Assembly: GCA_013822685.1 (NCBI GenBank) | Contig: PNKV01000002.1 | Span: forward strand, 310,001-374,000 | Reading direction: 5' to 3' | DNA length: 64,000 bases | DNA from: Leptothrix sp. (in: b-proteobacteria) | GTDB lineage: Bacteria; Pseudomonadota; Gammaproteobacteria; Burkholderiales; Burkholderiaceae_C | In this document: in pieces, positions 8,498 to 17,759 of the stretch | Layout of the letters: each line of letters begins with the position of its first letter | Position numbering within the stretch: the first letter of the stretch is position 1 | Position numbers and translations under genes: made by a program | Notes under the pieces: model-generated | Databases searched by the model: none | What the model was told of the DNA's origin: nothing | What the model saw: the letters and a program-made list of their open reading frames with translations, nothing else

Positions 8498-11410
8498 ATG
8501 ACCGTCATAGCCTCAATCGAAAATGAAGTTTTGTCGCCCACAACATGGCCCTGGCCGCAGGGATGTGGGGCACGGCAATGCTGGGATGGCTGGGCTGTCA
8601 CGGTGGCACGGTGGTGCGCTGACAACGCTTTGAGCGCACGTGACGTGGTGGTGCTATTGCCAGTGGGGGCTTTGCTGCCGGTGGCTCGGCATGCCTGGGC
8701 GCGGGCAGTAGGAGGATGGCTGCCGCAAATCGAAACGGTGCCGACCTTGGCCCAAACGTTGGCATGGGCGCAAGAGCCAAGCGCCTCGTCCACAGTGAGC
8801 GCGGATTTGGGCCCACCCCCCACGCTCGATGTTGTCCTGGACCGCCTGTTGGTGACCCAGGCTTTGAATGCGCAGGCCTGGGGCCGGCAGTGGGCTCAAC
8901 GCGATCGACGGGCTTTTGAGCACGCCGTGGCACAGGTGGTGGAGTGTGCCCACGCATGGGTGCGTGTGGCACAGGCCTGCCCGCCGCCACAGCGGCCAGC
9001 CTATTGGGCCAAGTGCCGAGACGCATTGAGCTTGGCCCAAGCGGCCAACACCGGTCCCGGCGCGCGTGAGCGATTGTTGATGGCCTGGGCGTTGGAGTGG
9101 GCCGCGAGCAGCGACGATGGCCAATGGGCCACGGATGCGTTGTTCGTCCACCGGGCTGCCGCCTGGGTGGGCGTGACGGCGGGCGCGGCCGTGGTGCCCG
9201 GCAGCGAATCGTCGGTGATGTTGGCGGTGCTCAAGCAGGCAGCGCTGTCCGGTGTGCCCGCCTTGTGGATGAACGCCGAGGCGGCGGCTGCGCCGAGCGG
9301 GGACGTGATCGTGCCGGCGTTGACCCGTTGCGGTGACTTTGAAGACGAGGCCCAGCAAACCGCGGCTTTGGTGCTGTCGGCGGTTGAGAATGCGCGAGCC
9401 TCGGCCGGTGATCCCGTGGCCTTGATTGCCTTGGACCGCAGCCTGATCAGGCGTGTGCGCGCCTTGCTGGAGGGCGCGGGCGCGAGCTTGTCGGATGAGA
9501 CCGGTTGGAAATTGTCCACCACGCGTGCCGGGGCAGCGGTGACCCGCATGTTGGCGGCATCGCAGCCGCGCGCGTCTACCGACGACTTGCTCGATTGGCT
9601 CAAGTCGGGCTGGGTGAGGTGGGCAGAGTTTGAATCGGTTCATGAAATGGACGAGGCCGTGGCCGCCCTGGAGAGCTGGTGCCGCCGCCATGGTCTGCTG
9701 GCCGCTTGGGGTCTGTCGGATCAGGGCCCGGATGCCACCACAGACCCGTTGCCACAAGGGCGTCAGGCCATGCCAGCGTCTGCCCGAAAGCTGTGGGCCA
9801 GAGCGCAGCAAACGGCGCAACTCTTGGCGCCTTTGTGGACCAAGGGCCGGGCTCCGTTGTCGACCCTGTTGGCGCAACTGGCCGAGGCCTTGAAGGATTG
9901 CGGTGCATGGCAGGCTTTGTTGGACGACGTGGCGGGCGCTTCGGTGTTAGAAGCCTTGCGTTTGAGTGGCGAAGAGGGCGCTGCCGTCCCAGCCTGGCCG
10001 AACGTGGCCAAGGATTTGCGCATGGATGGCCACGGCTTGAGTCGCTGGGTAGACCAGGTGTTGGAGGAATCCAGCTTCAGGCTGGAGTCGGCCGCGGCGG
10101 GTGATGCCAAAGTGGATGTGGTGGTGACGCCTTTGACACGCGCCGTGCTCAGGCCCTTCAGCGCGGTGGTGATGCCGGGCACGGACGAAGGGCAACTGGG
10201 GTCGACGAATGGTGTGCCTGGTTGGGTCCATGGCGCCCTGGCCGAGCAAATGGGGTTGCCAAGCAAAACCATCAGCCGCGATGCGCAGTGGGCGTCGTTT
10301 GCGCTGTTGATGGCCCAGCCTGAGGTGTTATGCCTGTGCCGTGAGGCCAATGGGCGCGAGCCCCTGGAACCCAGCCCTTGGTTCGAGCGCTGGTCATTGC
10401 GTACCGGCCTGGCCTTGCGCAGTGGCAAGGACATGCGACTGCGACAAACAGTGCCTGCTTTGCCTGTGCACATGCCACGTCCGACGCTCAGGTCCGTGGG
10501 GCGGCCAGATGCGCACATGGTTGATTTGAAGCTGCCTTTGCCTGGCCAGATCACCGCCACGTCTTACGAATCGCTCCGGCAGTGTCCCTATCGATTCTTT
10601 GCCAGGCATGTGTTGAACCTGCGCCAACTGGATGAGCTGGAAGAAGGGGTGGACCGCTCAGACTTCGGGGTTTGGCTGCATGCCGTGCTGCAAGGCTTTC
10701 ACACCCGCCGTGATCAGGCCACCGTGGCCGAGCATGACGAGGTGGCCTTGTGGGTGTCGGTCGCGCAAGACGTGACGCGGGCGCAGGGCCTGGACCGGGA
10801 CGGCCGGCGACCATTTTTCCTGCCCTTTGCGGCGACCCTGGAGCGGCTGGCTGAAAACTACGTGGCCTGGTTGAAGGGCCACGAAGCCCAGGGTTGGCGT
10901 TTTGCAAAGGCCGAGGAGGTGGTGCAATGGCCCATGGCCTTGCGCAGTGAGCTGGGTGAGGACGTGACCGTGACACTGCATGGTCAACTGGACCGGCTGG
11001 ACCAGCGTGGTGGTGAAGACACCGCTTGGACCGTGATCGACTACAAGACGGGTTCGCTCGATGCGCTCAAGCAAAAGGTGAAGCATCCGCTGGAAGACAC
11101 GCAATTGGCTTTCTATGCCGCCTTGGCTCAGCATGCATCGGCCACGGCAGACCCGGGCGACCCCACGCGCGTGACCACGGCCATTGAGGGCCTGTACCTT
11201 CAGATGGATGAAAAAGGCGTTCATCCGGTCGAGCACCCTCAGGTGATTGAGTCGGCGCAAGTCTTGGTGGAAGGTCTGCGCACTGACCTGACGCGCCTGC
11301 TGGACGGCGCGGCCATGCCTGCGCTGGGTGAGGGCGTGGCTTGTGATTATTGTGAGATGCGCGGCCTGTGTCGGCGTGACCACTGGACCGTGACGGAGTC
11401 TCCGCGATGA
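8498..11410 (+). CDS. AddB-like PD-(D/E)XK nuclease/inactivated helicase
   Basis: Predicted partner subunit of a double-strand-break resection complex of the AddAB type. The C-terminal RecB-family nuclease has GQLDRLD followed by VIDYKTGS (D848, K850). It is flanked by four cysteines, C696 (LRQCPYRFF) and C949, C952 and C958 (CDYCEMRGLC), the arrangement that holds an iron-sulfur cluster in AddB. No Walker A is visible at the N terminus, so helicase activity is probably lost. I chose the Met at 8498 (AAGAGA upstream) from several in-frame starts back to 8408. It overlaps the helicase gene by ATGA, implying coupled translation and a complex. Confidence 0.8.
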   Translation: MTVIASIENEVLSPTTWPWPQGCGARQCWDGWAVTVARWCADNALSARDVVVLLPVGALLPVARHAWARAVGGWLPQIETVPTLAQTLAWAQEPSASSTVSADLGPPPTLDVVLDRLLVTQALNAQAWGRQWAQRDRRAFEHAVAQVVECAHAWVRVAQACPPPQRPAYWAKCRDALSLAQAANTGPGARERLLMAWALEWAASSDDGQWATDALFVHRAAAWVGVTAGAAVVPGSESSVMLAVLKQAALSGVPALWMNAEAAAAPSGDVIVPALTRCGDFEDEAQQTAALVLSAVENARASAGDPVALIALDRSLIRRVRALLEGAGASLSDETGWKLSTTRAGAAVTRMLAASQPRASTDDLLDWLKSGWVRWAEFESVHEMDEAVAALESWCRRHGLLAAWGLSDQGPDATTDPLPQGRQAMPASARKLWARAQQTAQLLAPLWTKGRAPLSTLLAQLAEALKDCGAWQALLDDVAGASVLEALRLSGEEGAAVPAWPNVAKDLRMDGHGLSRWVDQVLEESSFRLESAAAGDAKVDVVVTPLTRAVLRPFSAVVMPGTDEGQLGSTNGVPGWVHGALAEQMGLPSKTISRDAQWASFALLMAQPEVLCLCREANGREPLEPSPWFERWSLRTGLALRSGKDMRLRQTVPALPVHMPRPTLRSVGRPDAHMVDLKLPLPGQITATSYESLRQCPYRFFARHVLNLRQLDELEEGVDRSDFGVWLHAVLQGFHTRRDQATVAEHDEVALWVSVAQDVTRAQGLDRDGRRPFFLPFAATLERLAENYVAWLKGHEAQGWRFAKAEEVVQWPMALRSELGEDVTVTLHGQLDRLDQRGGEDTAWTVIDYKTGSLDALKQKVKHPLEDTQLAFYAALAQHASATADPGDPTRVTTAIEGLYLQMDEKGVHPVEHPQVIESAQVLVEGLRTDLTRLLDGAAMPALGEGVACDYCEMRGLCRRDHWTVTESPR

Positions 11411-14400
11411 ACCTGGCTGCCTACCGAATCAACGACCAGCCGGTGCTGCGCGAGCGCTTTTACCAGGTGGCCTGCGACCCGCGGCGCAGCGTGGTGGTTG
11501 AAGCCTGCGCCGGGGCCGGCAAGACCTGGATGTTGGTCTCGCGCATTTTGCGTGCCTTGCTGGACGGCGTGGCGCCATCACAGATCCTGGCCATCACGTT
11601 CACACGCAAAGCGGCCGGCGAGATGCGCGAGCGGCTGCACGAATGGCTGCGCGAGTTTGCCCAGGCCGACGACGCCGAGCGCTGCAAGCAACTGGTGATG
11701 CGCGGCATGTTGCCCGAACAGGCCCAGCAGGCGTCCGCGGCCTTGGCCAACTTGTACCGCCAGTGGTTGGAAGATGGCCGGGGCGTGGAGATCCACACCA
11801 TCCACGGCTGGTTTTCGCGCCTGGTGCGCGCGGCGCCTTTGGATGCGCTGGCCGAACTGGGCTTGCCACCTGAATTGAACCTGATCGAAGACACGGGTGA
11901 GCTGTGGCCTGAGCTGTGGGGGCGACTCCTTCGCCGCATGGACGCCCAGCCTTCAGCGCCGGAGCTGGATGCCTTTGTGTCTCTGGTGCGCGATGCGGGT
12001 CGGTTCAACCTCGAGTCGTGGCTGCAATCAGCGCTGTCTAACCGGCTCGAGATCACCCTGGCCGATCGGGCTGGGCACTTGCAAGGCAGTGTCAAATCGT
12101 TGGCGGAGTGGTCGTCGCAATGGTCGGGCGTGGGCGATCCCCGTGAGGCTTTGTTGAAGGCCTCTGTCAAAGAGCAGTTTTGGGCTTTGGCGAAGATGCT
12201 TTGCCAGGCCAAAGGTGCAAAGGCGCAGGCAGCCGGCCTCCACATCGAGCAAGCCCTGGGGCAAGCGGATGTCGCGGCGCAGTACGAAGGTTTGCGGCAT
12301 GCCTTGTTCACGGACAAAGGCCCTCGCAAGCAACTGGGCGAGTTTGAAGAGCTGGCCTGGGCCGTGGCCTGGTTGTCGGACCTGGCCCTGGCGGTTGAGC
12401 AAGCCCAGGCCCATTTTCTGCACCAGCGCATGTGCCTTTTGGCGCGCGCCTTGTTCGAGGAATACGCCAGCCTGAAAGCGCAGCAGGGCCTGGTGGACAT
12501 GGTTGACCTGGAGTTGGCCGCCTCGCACCTGTTGAGCGATTCCTCGGTGGCAGGCTGGATTCAGGAGCGCCTGGACACGCAAGTGCGGCAGTTGTTGATG
12601 GACGAGTTCCAGGACACGAGCCCCTTGCAATGGCAGACGATGAAGTCCTGGCTGGGCGGTTATGCGGGGGCGGGCGGAGGCGCCAGCGGCCGACAATCGA
12701 TGCAGGTGTTCCTGGTGGGTGACCCCAAGCAAAGCATCTACCGTTTCAGGCGGGCGGACCCGCGGGTGTTCGAGGCCGCCAAGCATTTTGTGCTGGATGG
12801 CCTGCAGGGAGACCTGCTGTCGTGCGACCACACGCGCCGCAACGCACCGGGTGTCATCGAGGTTCTGAACAAAGTGATGGGCAGTGCCGTTGAACAAGGC
12901 GCTTTCAGCGGCTTTCGGCCGCACACCACCGAGTCGCAAGAGCTGGCCAAGGTGTCGGTGCTGCCGGACGTGGTCCGCCCACCCGCCGAGCCGCGCGCGC
13001 AGTCCGTTGATTTGGCTTGGCGCGATACCTTGGTCGAGCCCCGCGAAGAGCCCGATTCTTCGCTCAAGCAGCTTGAAGCCGAGCACGTGGCGCAGGCCAT
13101 TGACGAGTTGATCCGTGTGCAGGGCTTGCAGCCCGAAGAGATTTTCGTGCTCAGCCGCAAGCGCGCCACGCTGGCCTGGGTCGGCTTTGCGCTTCAAGCT
13201 CAGGGCGTGCCCTATGTGGCGCCTGAAGACACCAAGCTCATCGAGACGCCAGAAGTGCGCGACCTGGTGGCTTTGGTTGAATCCCTGGTGTCGCCCCAAA
13301 ACGACCTGGCTTTGGCGCACGCCTTGCGCAGCCCGGTGTTTGGCTGGTCAGATGACGAGGTGATGGCATTGGCGGCCCGTGCACGGGCGCTGGGGGGCAC
13401 TTGGTGGAACGCGCTGATGGCTTGGCCTGACGCCAGCGAGGCAGTGGTGCATGCGGCCCGGTTGCTGGCGCGTTGGCAGTCACTGGCCCGGCAAGCGCCA
13501 CCACACGATCTGCTGGAGGCCATGCTGACCGAAGGCGGGATCCGTGAGCGCTGGGTGGCGGCTGTGCCGGCTTCGATGCGGGGGCAAGCCATGTCTCACA
13601 TCAATGCCTTGCTGGCCCAAAGCCTGGACATGGACGGTGGCCGGGATGCCACGCCGTACCGGTGGGTCAGGGCGCTCAAGCGCTTGCCGCAGGCTTTGCC
13701 GGCCCGCGTTCACCCGGGCGCGGTTCAGTTGTTGACCATCCACGGGGCCAAGGGCCTGGAGGCGCGAGCGGTGTTCATCGTGGATGCCGACGCACAAGAA
13801 GGGCGCCCGAACAACCACACCGTGATGGTCGATTGGCCTGAAAGCGAAGCGCGCCCGGTGAGTTGCGCGTTCATCCGCTCGGAGGCCAACCCGCCACCAA
13901 GCCTGAGCCTGGCCATGGACCAGGAGCGCGCGGCCCAGCGCCGCGAAGAGCTCAATGCCCTGTACGTGGCCTTGACCCGGGCCCGGGAGCAACTGGTCTT
14001 CAGCCGGACGGAACCTCGCACCAGCAACAAGCACGGCAGTTGGTGGCAGCGCCTGAAGGATTCGCAAGCCGTGGGTGAGGCGCATGCCTGGACGCCCCAA
14101 GCGGCTGTGGAAGCCACACGTGGCCCAGCCAAGACTGGCCTGCCAACGCCACCTGATGCCCACCTGGCTGTGTTGCCCGCCTTGACGGCCCGCCCTCCAG
14201 GCGCTGATTCATTCACGCCACCAGCGGCGCTGGAAGAGACCGCCCTGTTGGGCCAGATCGTTCACAAGGCCTTGGAGTGGCTGACCTTGTTGGCCCGCGG
14301 CGAACGGACGGCGCCCCGCGTGCGGCAGGCGATCCAAGCGGCTGGTCAAACGTTGTCCGCGCCGTCGGCATTGCTGGACCGTGCCGACCCCTTGGTGTCC

Positions 14401-14706
14401 AGGATTTTGGCCAGTGAAGAGCTGGCCGCCTGGTTGGACCCAAGCCAGCTGGCCTGGGCTGGCAACGAGGTGGGGCTGGTGCACGGCGGCCAGAACTTGC
14501 GGATCGATCGCCTGGTGGCGCGTGATTCTGCCGTGGGCAGGGAGTGGTGGGTGCTGGACTACAAGCTGCAACATCGGCCGCAGGACCTGCCGGCTTATCA
14601 AGCCCAATTGCGCCAGTACGTGGAAGCGGTGGCCGCATTACAGCCGGGCGATGCCGTGCGCGCGGCCTTCATCACCGGCGATGGGCGGTTGGTCGAAATG
14701 GTTTAA
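11407..14706 (+). CDS. AddA-like UvrD-family helicase/exonuclease
   Basis: UvrD/RecB-type ATP-dependent helicase with a C-terminal nuclease, predicted to unwind and resect DNA ends for RecA loading. Walker A is ACAGAGKT (residues 33-40), motif II is MDEFQDTSPLQW near 398-409, motif III is LVGDPKQSIYRFRRADP, motif VI is NALYVALTRAREQL near 850, and the nuclease motif is VLDYK (D1051, K1053) with the preceding LRIDRLV. The length of 1099 residues fits AddA-like proteins of Burkholderiales. Its start overlaps the nuclease gene by four bases. I use AddAB-like because the pair could carry a lineage-specific name; RecBCD-type naming is less likely because there is no RecC or RecD gene. Confidence 0.85.
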   Translation: MNLAAYRINDQPVLRERFYQVACDPRRSVVVEACAGAGKTWMLVSRILRALLDGVAPSQILAITFTRKAAGEMRERLHEWLREFAQADDAERCKQLVMRGMLPEQAQQASAALANLYRQWLEDGRGVEIHTIHGWFSRLVRAAPLDALAELGLPPELNLIEDTGELWPELWGRLLRRMDAQPSAPELDAFVSLVRDAGRFNLESWLQSALSNRLEITLADRAGHLQGSVKSLAEWSSQWSGVGDPREALLKASVKEQFWALAKMLCQAKGAKAQAAGLHIEQALGQADVAAQYEGLRHALFTDKGPRKQLGEFEELAWAVAWLSDLALAVEQAQAHFLHQRMCLLARALFEEYASLKAQQGLVDMVDLELAASHLLSDSSVAGWIQERLDTQVRQLLMDEFQDTSPLQWQTMKSWLGGYAGAGGGASGRQSMQVFLVGDPKQSIYRFRRADPRVFEAAKHFVLDGLQGDLLSCDHTRRNAPGVIEVLNKVMGSAVEQGAFSGFRPHTTESQELAKVSVLPDVVRPPAEPRAQSVDLAWRDTLVEPREEPDSSLKQLEAEHVAQAIDELIRVQGLQPEEIFVLSRKRATLAWVGFALQAQGVPYVAPEDTKLIETPEVRDLVALVESLVSPQNDLALAHALRSPVFGWSDDEVMALAARARALGGTWWNALMAWPDASEAVVHAARLLARWQSLARQAPPHDLLEAMLTEGGIRERWVAAVPASMRGQAMSHINALLAQSLDMDGGRDATPYRWVRALKRLPQALPARVHPGAVQLLTIHGAKGLEARAVFIVDADAQEGRPNNHTVMVDWPESEARPVSCAFIRSEANPPPSLSLAMDQERAAQRREELNALYVALTRAREQLVFSRTEPRTSNKHGSWWQRLKDSQAVGEAHAWTPQAAVEATRGPAKTGLPTPPDAHLAVLPALTARPPGADSFTPPAALEETALLGQIVHKALEWLTLLARGERTAPRVRQAIQAAGQTLSAPSALLDRADPLVSRILASEELAAWLDPSQLAWAGNEVGLVHGGQNLRIDRLVARDSAVGREWWVLDYKLQHRPQDLPAYQAQLRQYVEAVAALQPGDAVRAAFITGDGRLVEMV

Positions 14707-14729
14707 AAAAGGCCGTCTTCCCGCCTTTT
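14707..14729 (+). terminator. Hairpin terminator after the helicase gene
   Basis: AAAAGGC (14707-14713) and GCCTTTT (14723-14729) form a 7-base stem with a 9-base loop immediately after the stop codon. The T run is within the stem arm, so the terminator is modest, but its position fits the end of the AddAB-like operon. Confidence 0.5.
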
Positions 14730-14817
14730 GAAACAGTTTCACCCTTGCGCAACTGCGGTTCAATCGGTCATACCGGGGAGATGTGTCACCCCATGAAAAA
14801 AGCACCTGTCATCGTCC

Positions 14818-16575
14818 ATGGCCGTCATCACGCCACCTTCGTCACCGCCGGTTCCGCATTTTGGCCGCTTTGAGTTGCGCCAATTGCTCAGCCGTACGCT
14901 GTCGGCGACCACGTGGCGGGCGATGGATCCGAGGTTGCAGCAGGAAGTGTTGCTGTGCGTGCCGCGTGCGCAGCCTCGTCCGCCCAAAGAGTTAGAGGCT
15001 TGGCACCAGGATGTTCAAGCCGCTGCCCGCCTGAAGCACCCTCGGCTGGCCGATGTTCTGGAAATCAGCATCCAGGATGGCTGGCCCTTCGTCAGCGTTC
15101 ACCGCGGGAGCAGTGTCTCGCTGCTTGAACGCCTGGCCTCGGGGCCGCAGCCCACCTTGGTAGAGATGGTTGGCTGGATGGTGGATGTGCTGGAAGGCCT
15201 GGCTTATGCCCACGAGGCCGGCGTGTCCCACCGTGATCTGGGCCTGCACAACGTTTTGATCGACGCCCAGGGGCGGGCCAGCCTGGTCGGCCTGGGCGTA
15301 GGTTTCATGGCGGAAGTGCCCGGCAAAACCCGGGCGGTGGCCGGCTTGCAGCAGCAGCGCGCGGAGGCGGAGCACGACGTGCTCATGGCAGGCTTGCTGA
15401 TGTACCGCTTGCTGGCCGGCGGTCCCGCGCTGGACGATCCCGATCTGTGCAGTGCCGCTCAACGGGTCGGGCGCGAAATCGTGCGCTTGCCGTGGTCGGC
15501 CACCCAGCCGGTGCCCGACACCCTGCGGGCCATCGTCAACCGATCCACCGACCGCCAGCAGCGCCAGCGCTACCTGAACGCGCGCACCTTGCTGGCCGCC
15601 TTGCAAGGCTGGATCAAGACCAACGAGCAAGAGTCAGGCGGCCCCTTGGCCCTGTTGATCGACCGCTTGAACACGGTGGGCAGTTTGCCCAGCCGGCCGC
15701 GCATGGGTCGAGCATTCAACCAGTCCTTGGGCAAAGACAACCTGCGCGTGGACGACATCGTCGACGTCATTGCCAAAGATCCAGGCCTGGTGTGGGAGCT
15801 GCTGCGCAGCGTGAATACAGCGCGCTTCCAGACCGGCATCAGCGACGACCGCGTGACCACCATCACCCGCTCTGTGGTGCTGATGGGGCAACTGGGTTTG
15901 CGCAATGTGTCTTCGGTGTTGCGCCCTTGGCCAGGCGCCTTGGCCGTGGCAGAGTCAAAAGCAGGGCCTGATGCAACCACGCCCGCATCCCAGATCGCCC
16001 TTGAGAACGAGCTGCGCCGCACTTGCATCGCAGGGCACATCGCCCGCTTGCTGGCCCCGTTCTCCATCAGCGATGAAGAAGCGCTGGTGGCCGCCATCTC
16101 GCAGCGCCTGGGGCATTTGCTGGTGCGCTATCACTTCCCTGACGAGGCCGCCCAGATCGACCGGCTCATGCAGCCCGGCCCACCGCCCGATGCAACCAGC
16201 CCCCCCACGCCAGGGATGAACGTGGAAGCCGCCGCCGGTGCGGTGCTGGGTGTCGACATGGAAGAGCTGTCCATCGCCGTGATGCGTTATTGGGGCATGG
16301 ACGACAAGTTGCAGCAGGCAGCACGTCCTTTGAACAAATCATCGCCCGTGCGCCGGCCCGATGACCGGGAAGAGATGCTGCGCGCGGTGGCCAGCCTGGC
16401 CAATGAACTCACCATGGCGGTGGGCGCCGAATCAGCACGCGCACAAGCCCTGTTGAACCATTGCTTCACGCGCTATGCCCGCGCCTTGGGCCTGAGCTTC
16501 AAGGATTGCCAGGAAGCGCTCGAGACCTCGGTGCGCCTGGTGGATGCGCCCGTAGCGCCCGCCAAAGCCAGTTAA
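14818..16575 (+). CDS. HDOD-domain protein with N-terminal degenerate protein kinase domain
   Basis: A 585-residue cytoplasmic protein. Residues about 15-265 follow the serine/threonine kinase fold: [13 protein letters not shown] (HRD at 138-140, Asn145). The ATP-binding Lys position reads VLLCVPRA, and the DFG position reads VGLG (157-160), so two catalytic residues are missing and it is probably a pseudokinase. Residues about 275-500 form an HDOD domain, the degenerate HD fold used in signalling scaffolds. Its target is unknown; HDOD proteins often act in cyclic-di-GMP, motility or stress pathways. It follows the helicase gene after a hairpin and converges on pyrD with a 4-base overlap. Confidence 0.75.
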   Translation: MAVITPPSSPPVPHFGRFELRQLLSRTLSATTWRAMDPRLQQEVLLCVPRAQPRPPKELEAWHQDVQAAARLKHPRLADVLEISIQDGWPFVSVHRGSSVSLLERLASGPQPTLVEMVGWMVDVLEGLAYAHEAGVSHRDLGLHNVLIDAQGRASLVGLGVGFMAEVPGKTRAVAGLQQQRAEAEHDVLMAGLLMYRLLAGGPALDDPDLCSAAQRVGREIVRLPWSATQPVPDTLRAIVNRSTDRQQRQRYLNARTLLAALQGWIKTNEQESGGPLALLIDRLNTVGSLPSRPRMGRAFNQSLGKDNLRVDDIVDVIAKDPGLVWELLRSVNTARFQTGISDDRVTTITRSVVLMGQLGLRNVSSVLRPWPGALAVAESKAGPDATTPASQIALENELRRTCIAGHIARLLAPFSISDEEALVAAISQRLGHLLVRYHFPDEAAQIDRLMQPGPPPDATSPPTPGMNVEAAAGAVLGVDMEELSIAVMRYWGMDDKLQQAARPLNKSSPVRRPDDREEMLRAVASLANELTMAVGAESARAQALLNHCFTRYARALGLSFKDCQEALETSVRLVDAPVAPAKAS

Positions 16576-17606
16576 CTCTTGAGTGCCAGTGCGCAGTCGG
16601 TCACCAGTGCCGGGCCCTGGTAGATCAAGCCCGTGTAAATCTGGACAAGATCGGCCCCCGCGTCGCGTTTGGCACGCGCGTCGGCCCCACTCATCACTCC
16701 GCCCACGCCGATGATGGGAAAGCGCGGCCCCAAGGCGGCGCGCAACTGGCGGATGACCTGGTTGCTGGCTTCGAACACCGGAGCGCCACTCAGGCCGCCG
16801 GTTTCTTCGGCATGCGCCATGCCTTTGACGGCATCGCGGTTGATCGTGGTGTTGGTCGCGATCACGCCATCAATGCCGTTGTTTTGCAAAGTGGCCGCGA
16901 TCACGCCCACCTGAGTCTCGTCCAGATCAGGCGCGATCTTCACGAACATGGGCACATGGCGCTTGTCGCGTGCCATCAGGGCTTGGCGGCGGGTTTGCAA
17001 TGCGCCCAACAGGCGGTCAAGGGCCTCGTCGCTTTGCAGGCTGCGCAGGTTCTGCGTGTTGGGCGACGAGATGTTCACCGTCACGTAATCGGCCCAGGGG
17101 TAGACGCCCTCCAGGCCGATCAGGTAGTCGTCCACCGCATTCTCGATCGGGGTGCTGGCGTTCTTGCCAATGTTCAAGCCCAAGATGCCGCCTTGCGTGC
17201 GAAAACGCGCGCGCCGCACATTGTTCACAAAGGCATCCAGGCCATCGTTGTTGAAACCCAGCCGGTTGATCAGCGCATTGGCCTGCGGCAGACGGAACAT
17301 GCGGGGCTTGGGATTGCCCGGCTGCGGCTTGGGCGTGACGGTGCCCACCTCGACAAAGCCGAAACCCATGGCGCCCAGGCCGTCGATGCAGCGACCGTTT
17401 TTATCCAGTCCAGCGGCCATGCCGATGCGGTTGGGAAACTTCAGCCCTGCGATCTCGACCGGATCGCTGACCCGGCTGGCGCCCCAGGCGCAGTCCAGCG
17501 GCGTGTTCTGAAACCGTGCCAGGGCGCCCATGGTCAGTTCGTGGGCAACTTCCGGGTCCAGTTTGAACAGGACGGCGCGGGACAGGGCGTAGGGAATCAG
17601 GGGCAT
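16572..17606 (-). CDS. pyrD: Dihydroorotate dehydrogenase (quinone), class 2
   Basis: FMN enzyme of de novo pyrimidine synthesis that oxidises dihydroorotate to orotate and passes electrons to membrane quinone. Starting at the Met at 17606 ([19 protein letters not shown]) the 344-residue protein matches class 2 enzymes with the amphipathic N-terminal membrane helix. [14 protein letters not shown] ([21 protein letters not shown]), NRLGFNNDG and VNISSPNT motifs are present, and the active-site Ser lies in ISSPNT as in class 2. An upstream in-frame Met at 17651 is a weaker alternative. It diverges from tex. Confidence 0.96.
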   Translation of the reverse strand: MPLIPYALSRAVLFKLDPEVAHELTMGALARFQNTPLDCAWGASRVSDPVEIAGLKFPNRIGMAAGLDKNGRCIDGLGAMGFGFVEVGTVTPKPQPGNPKPRMFRLPQANALINRLGFNNDGLDAFVNNVRRARFRTQGGILGLNIGKNASTPIENAVDDYLIGLEGVYPWADYVTVNISSPNTQNLRSLQSDEALDRLLGALQTRRQALMARDKRHVPMFVKIAPDLDETQVGVIAATLQNNGIDGVIATNTTINRDAVKGMAHAEETGGLSGAPVFEASNQVIRQLRAALGPRFPIIGVGGVMSGADARAKRDAGADLVQIYTGLIYQGPALVTDCALALKS

Positions 17607-17718
17607 GGACAAACAAAAGCGAAGGGGTACGCCAGGGCGCAGGTCATGCATTGTCCCAGATTGGCGGGGCGGAAATCGGCCCGGCGCCTATGGCAAACTG
17701 CGCCCCCTGATCGATGCG

Positions 17719-17735
17719 ATGCGATCGCATTTTTT
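17719..17735 (+). repeat. Palindrome ATGCGATCGCAT plus T run upstream of tex
   Basis: A 12-base perfect palindrome (17719-17730) runs directly into six T residues in the 153-base gap between the divergent pyrD and tex genes. It might be an operator or a small leader hairpin of tex mRNA (GATC loop). It is too short on its own to assign a role. Confidence 0.3.
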
Positions 17736-17759
17736 CTGGTTTCTCCCTAGGGCACCCGC

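Noticed and set aside
12028..13320. Open frame of about 430 codons antisense to the AddA-like gene
   Set aside because: No domain, Gln/His/Arg/Leu shadow of a high-GC gene; the helicase motifs are on the plus strand.
16461..17750. Open frame of about 430 codons antisense to pyrD
   Set aside because: Composition is a GC-rich shadow of pyrD (His, Gln, Val and Ala rich) with no domain. pyrD on the other strand has full motif support.
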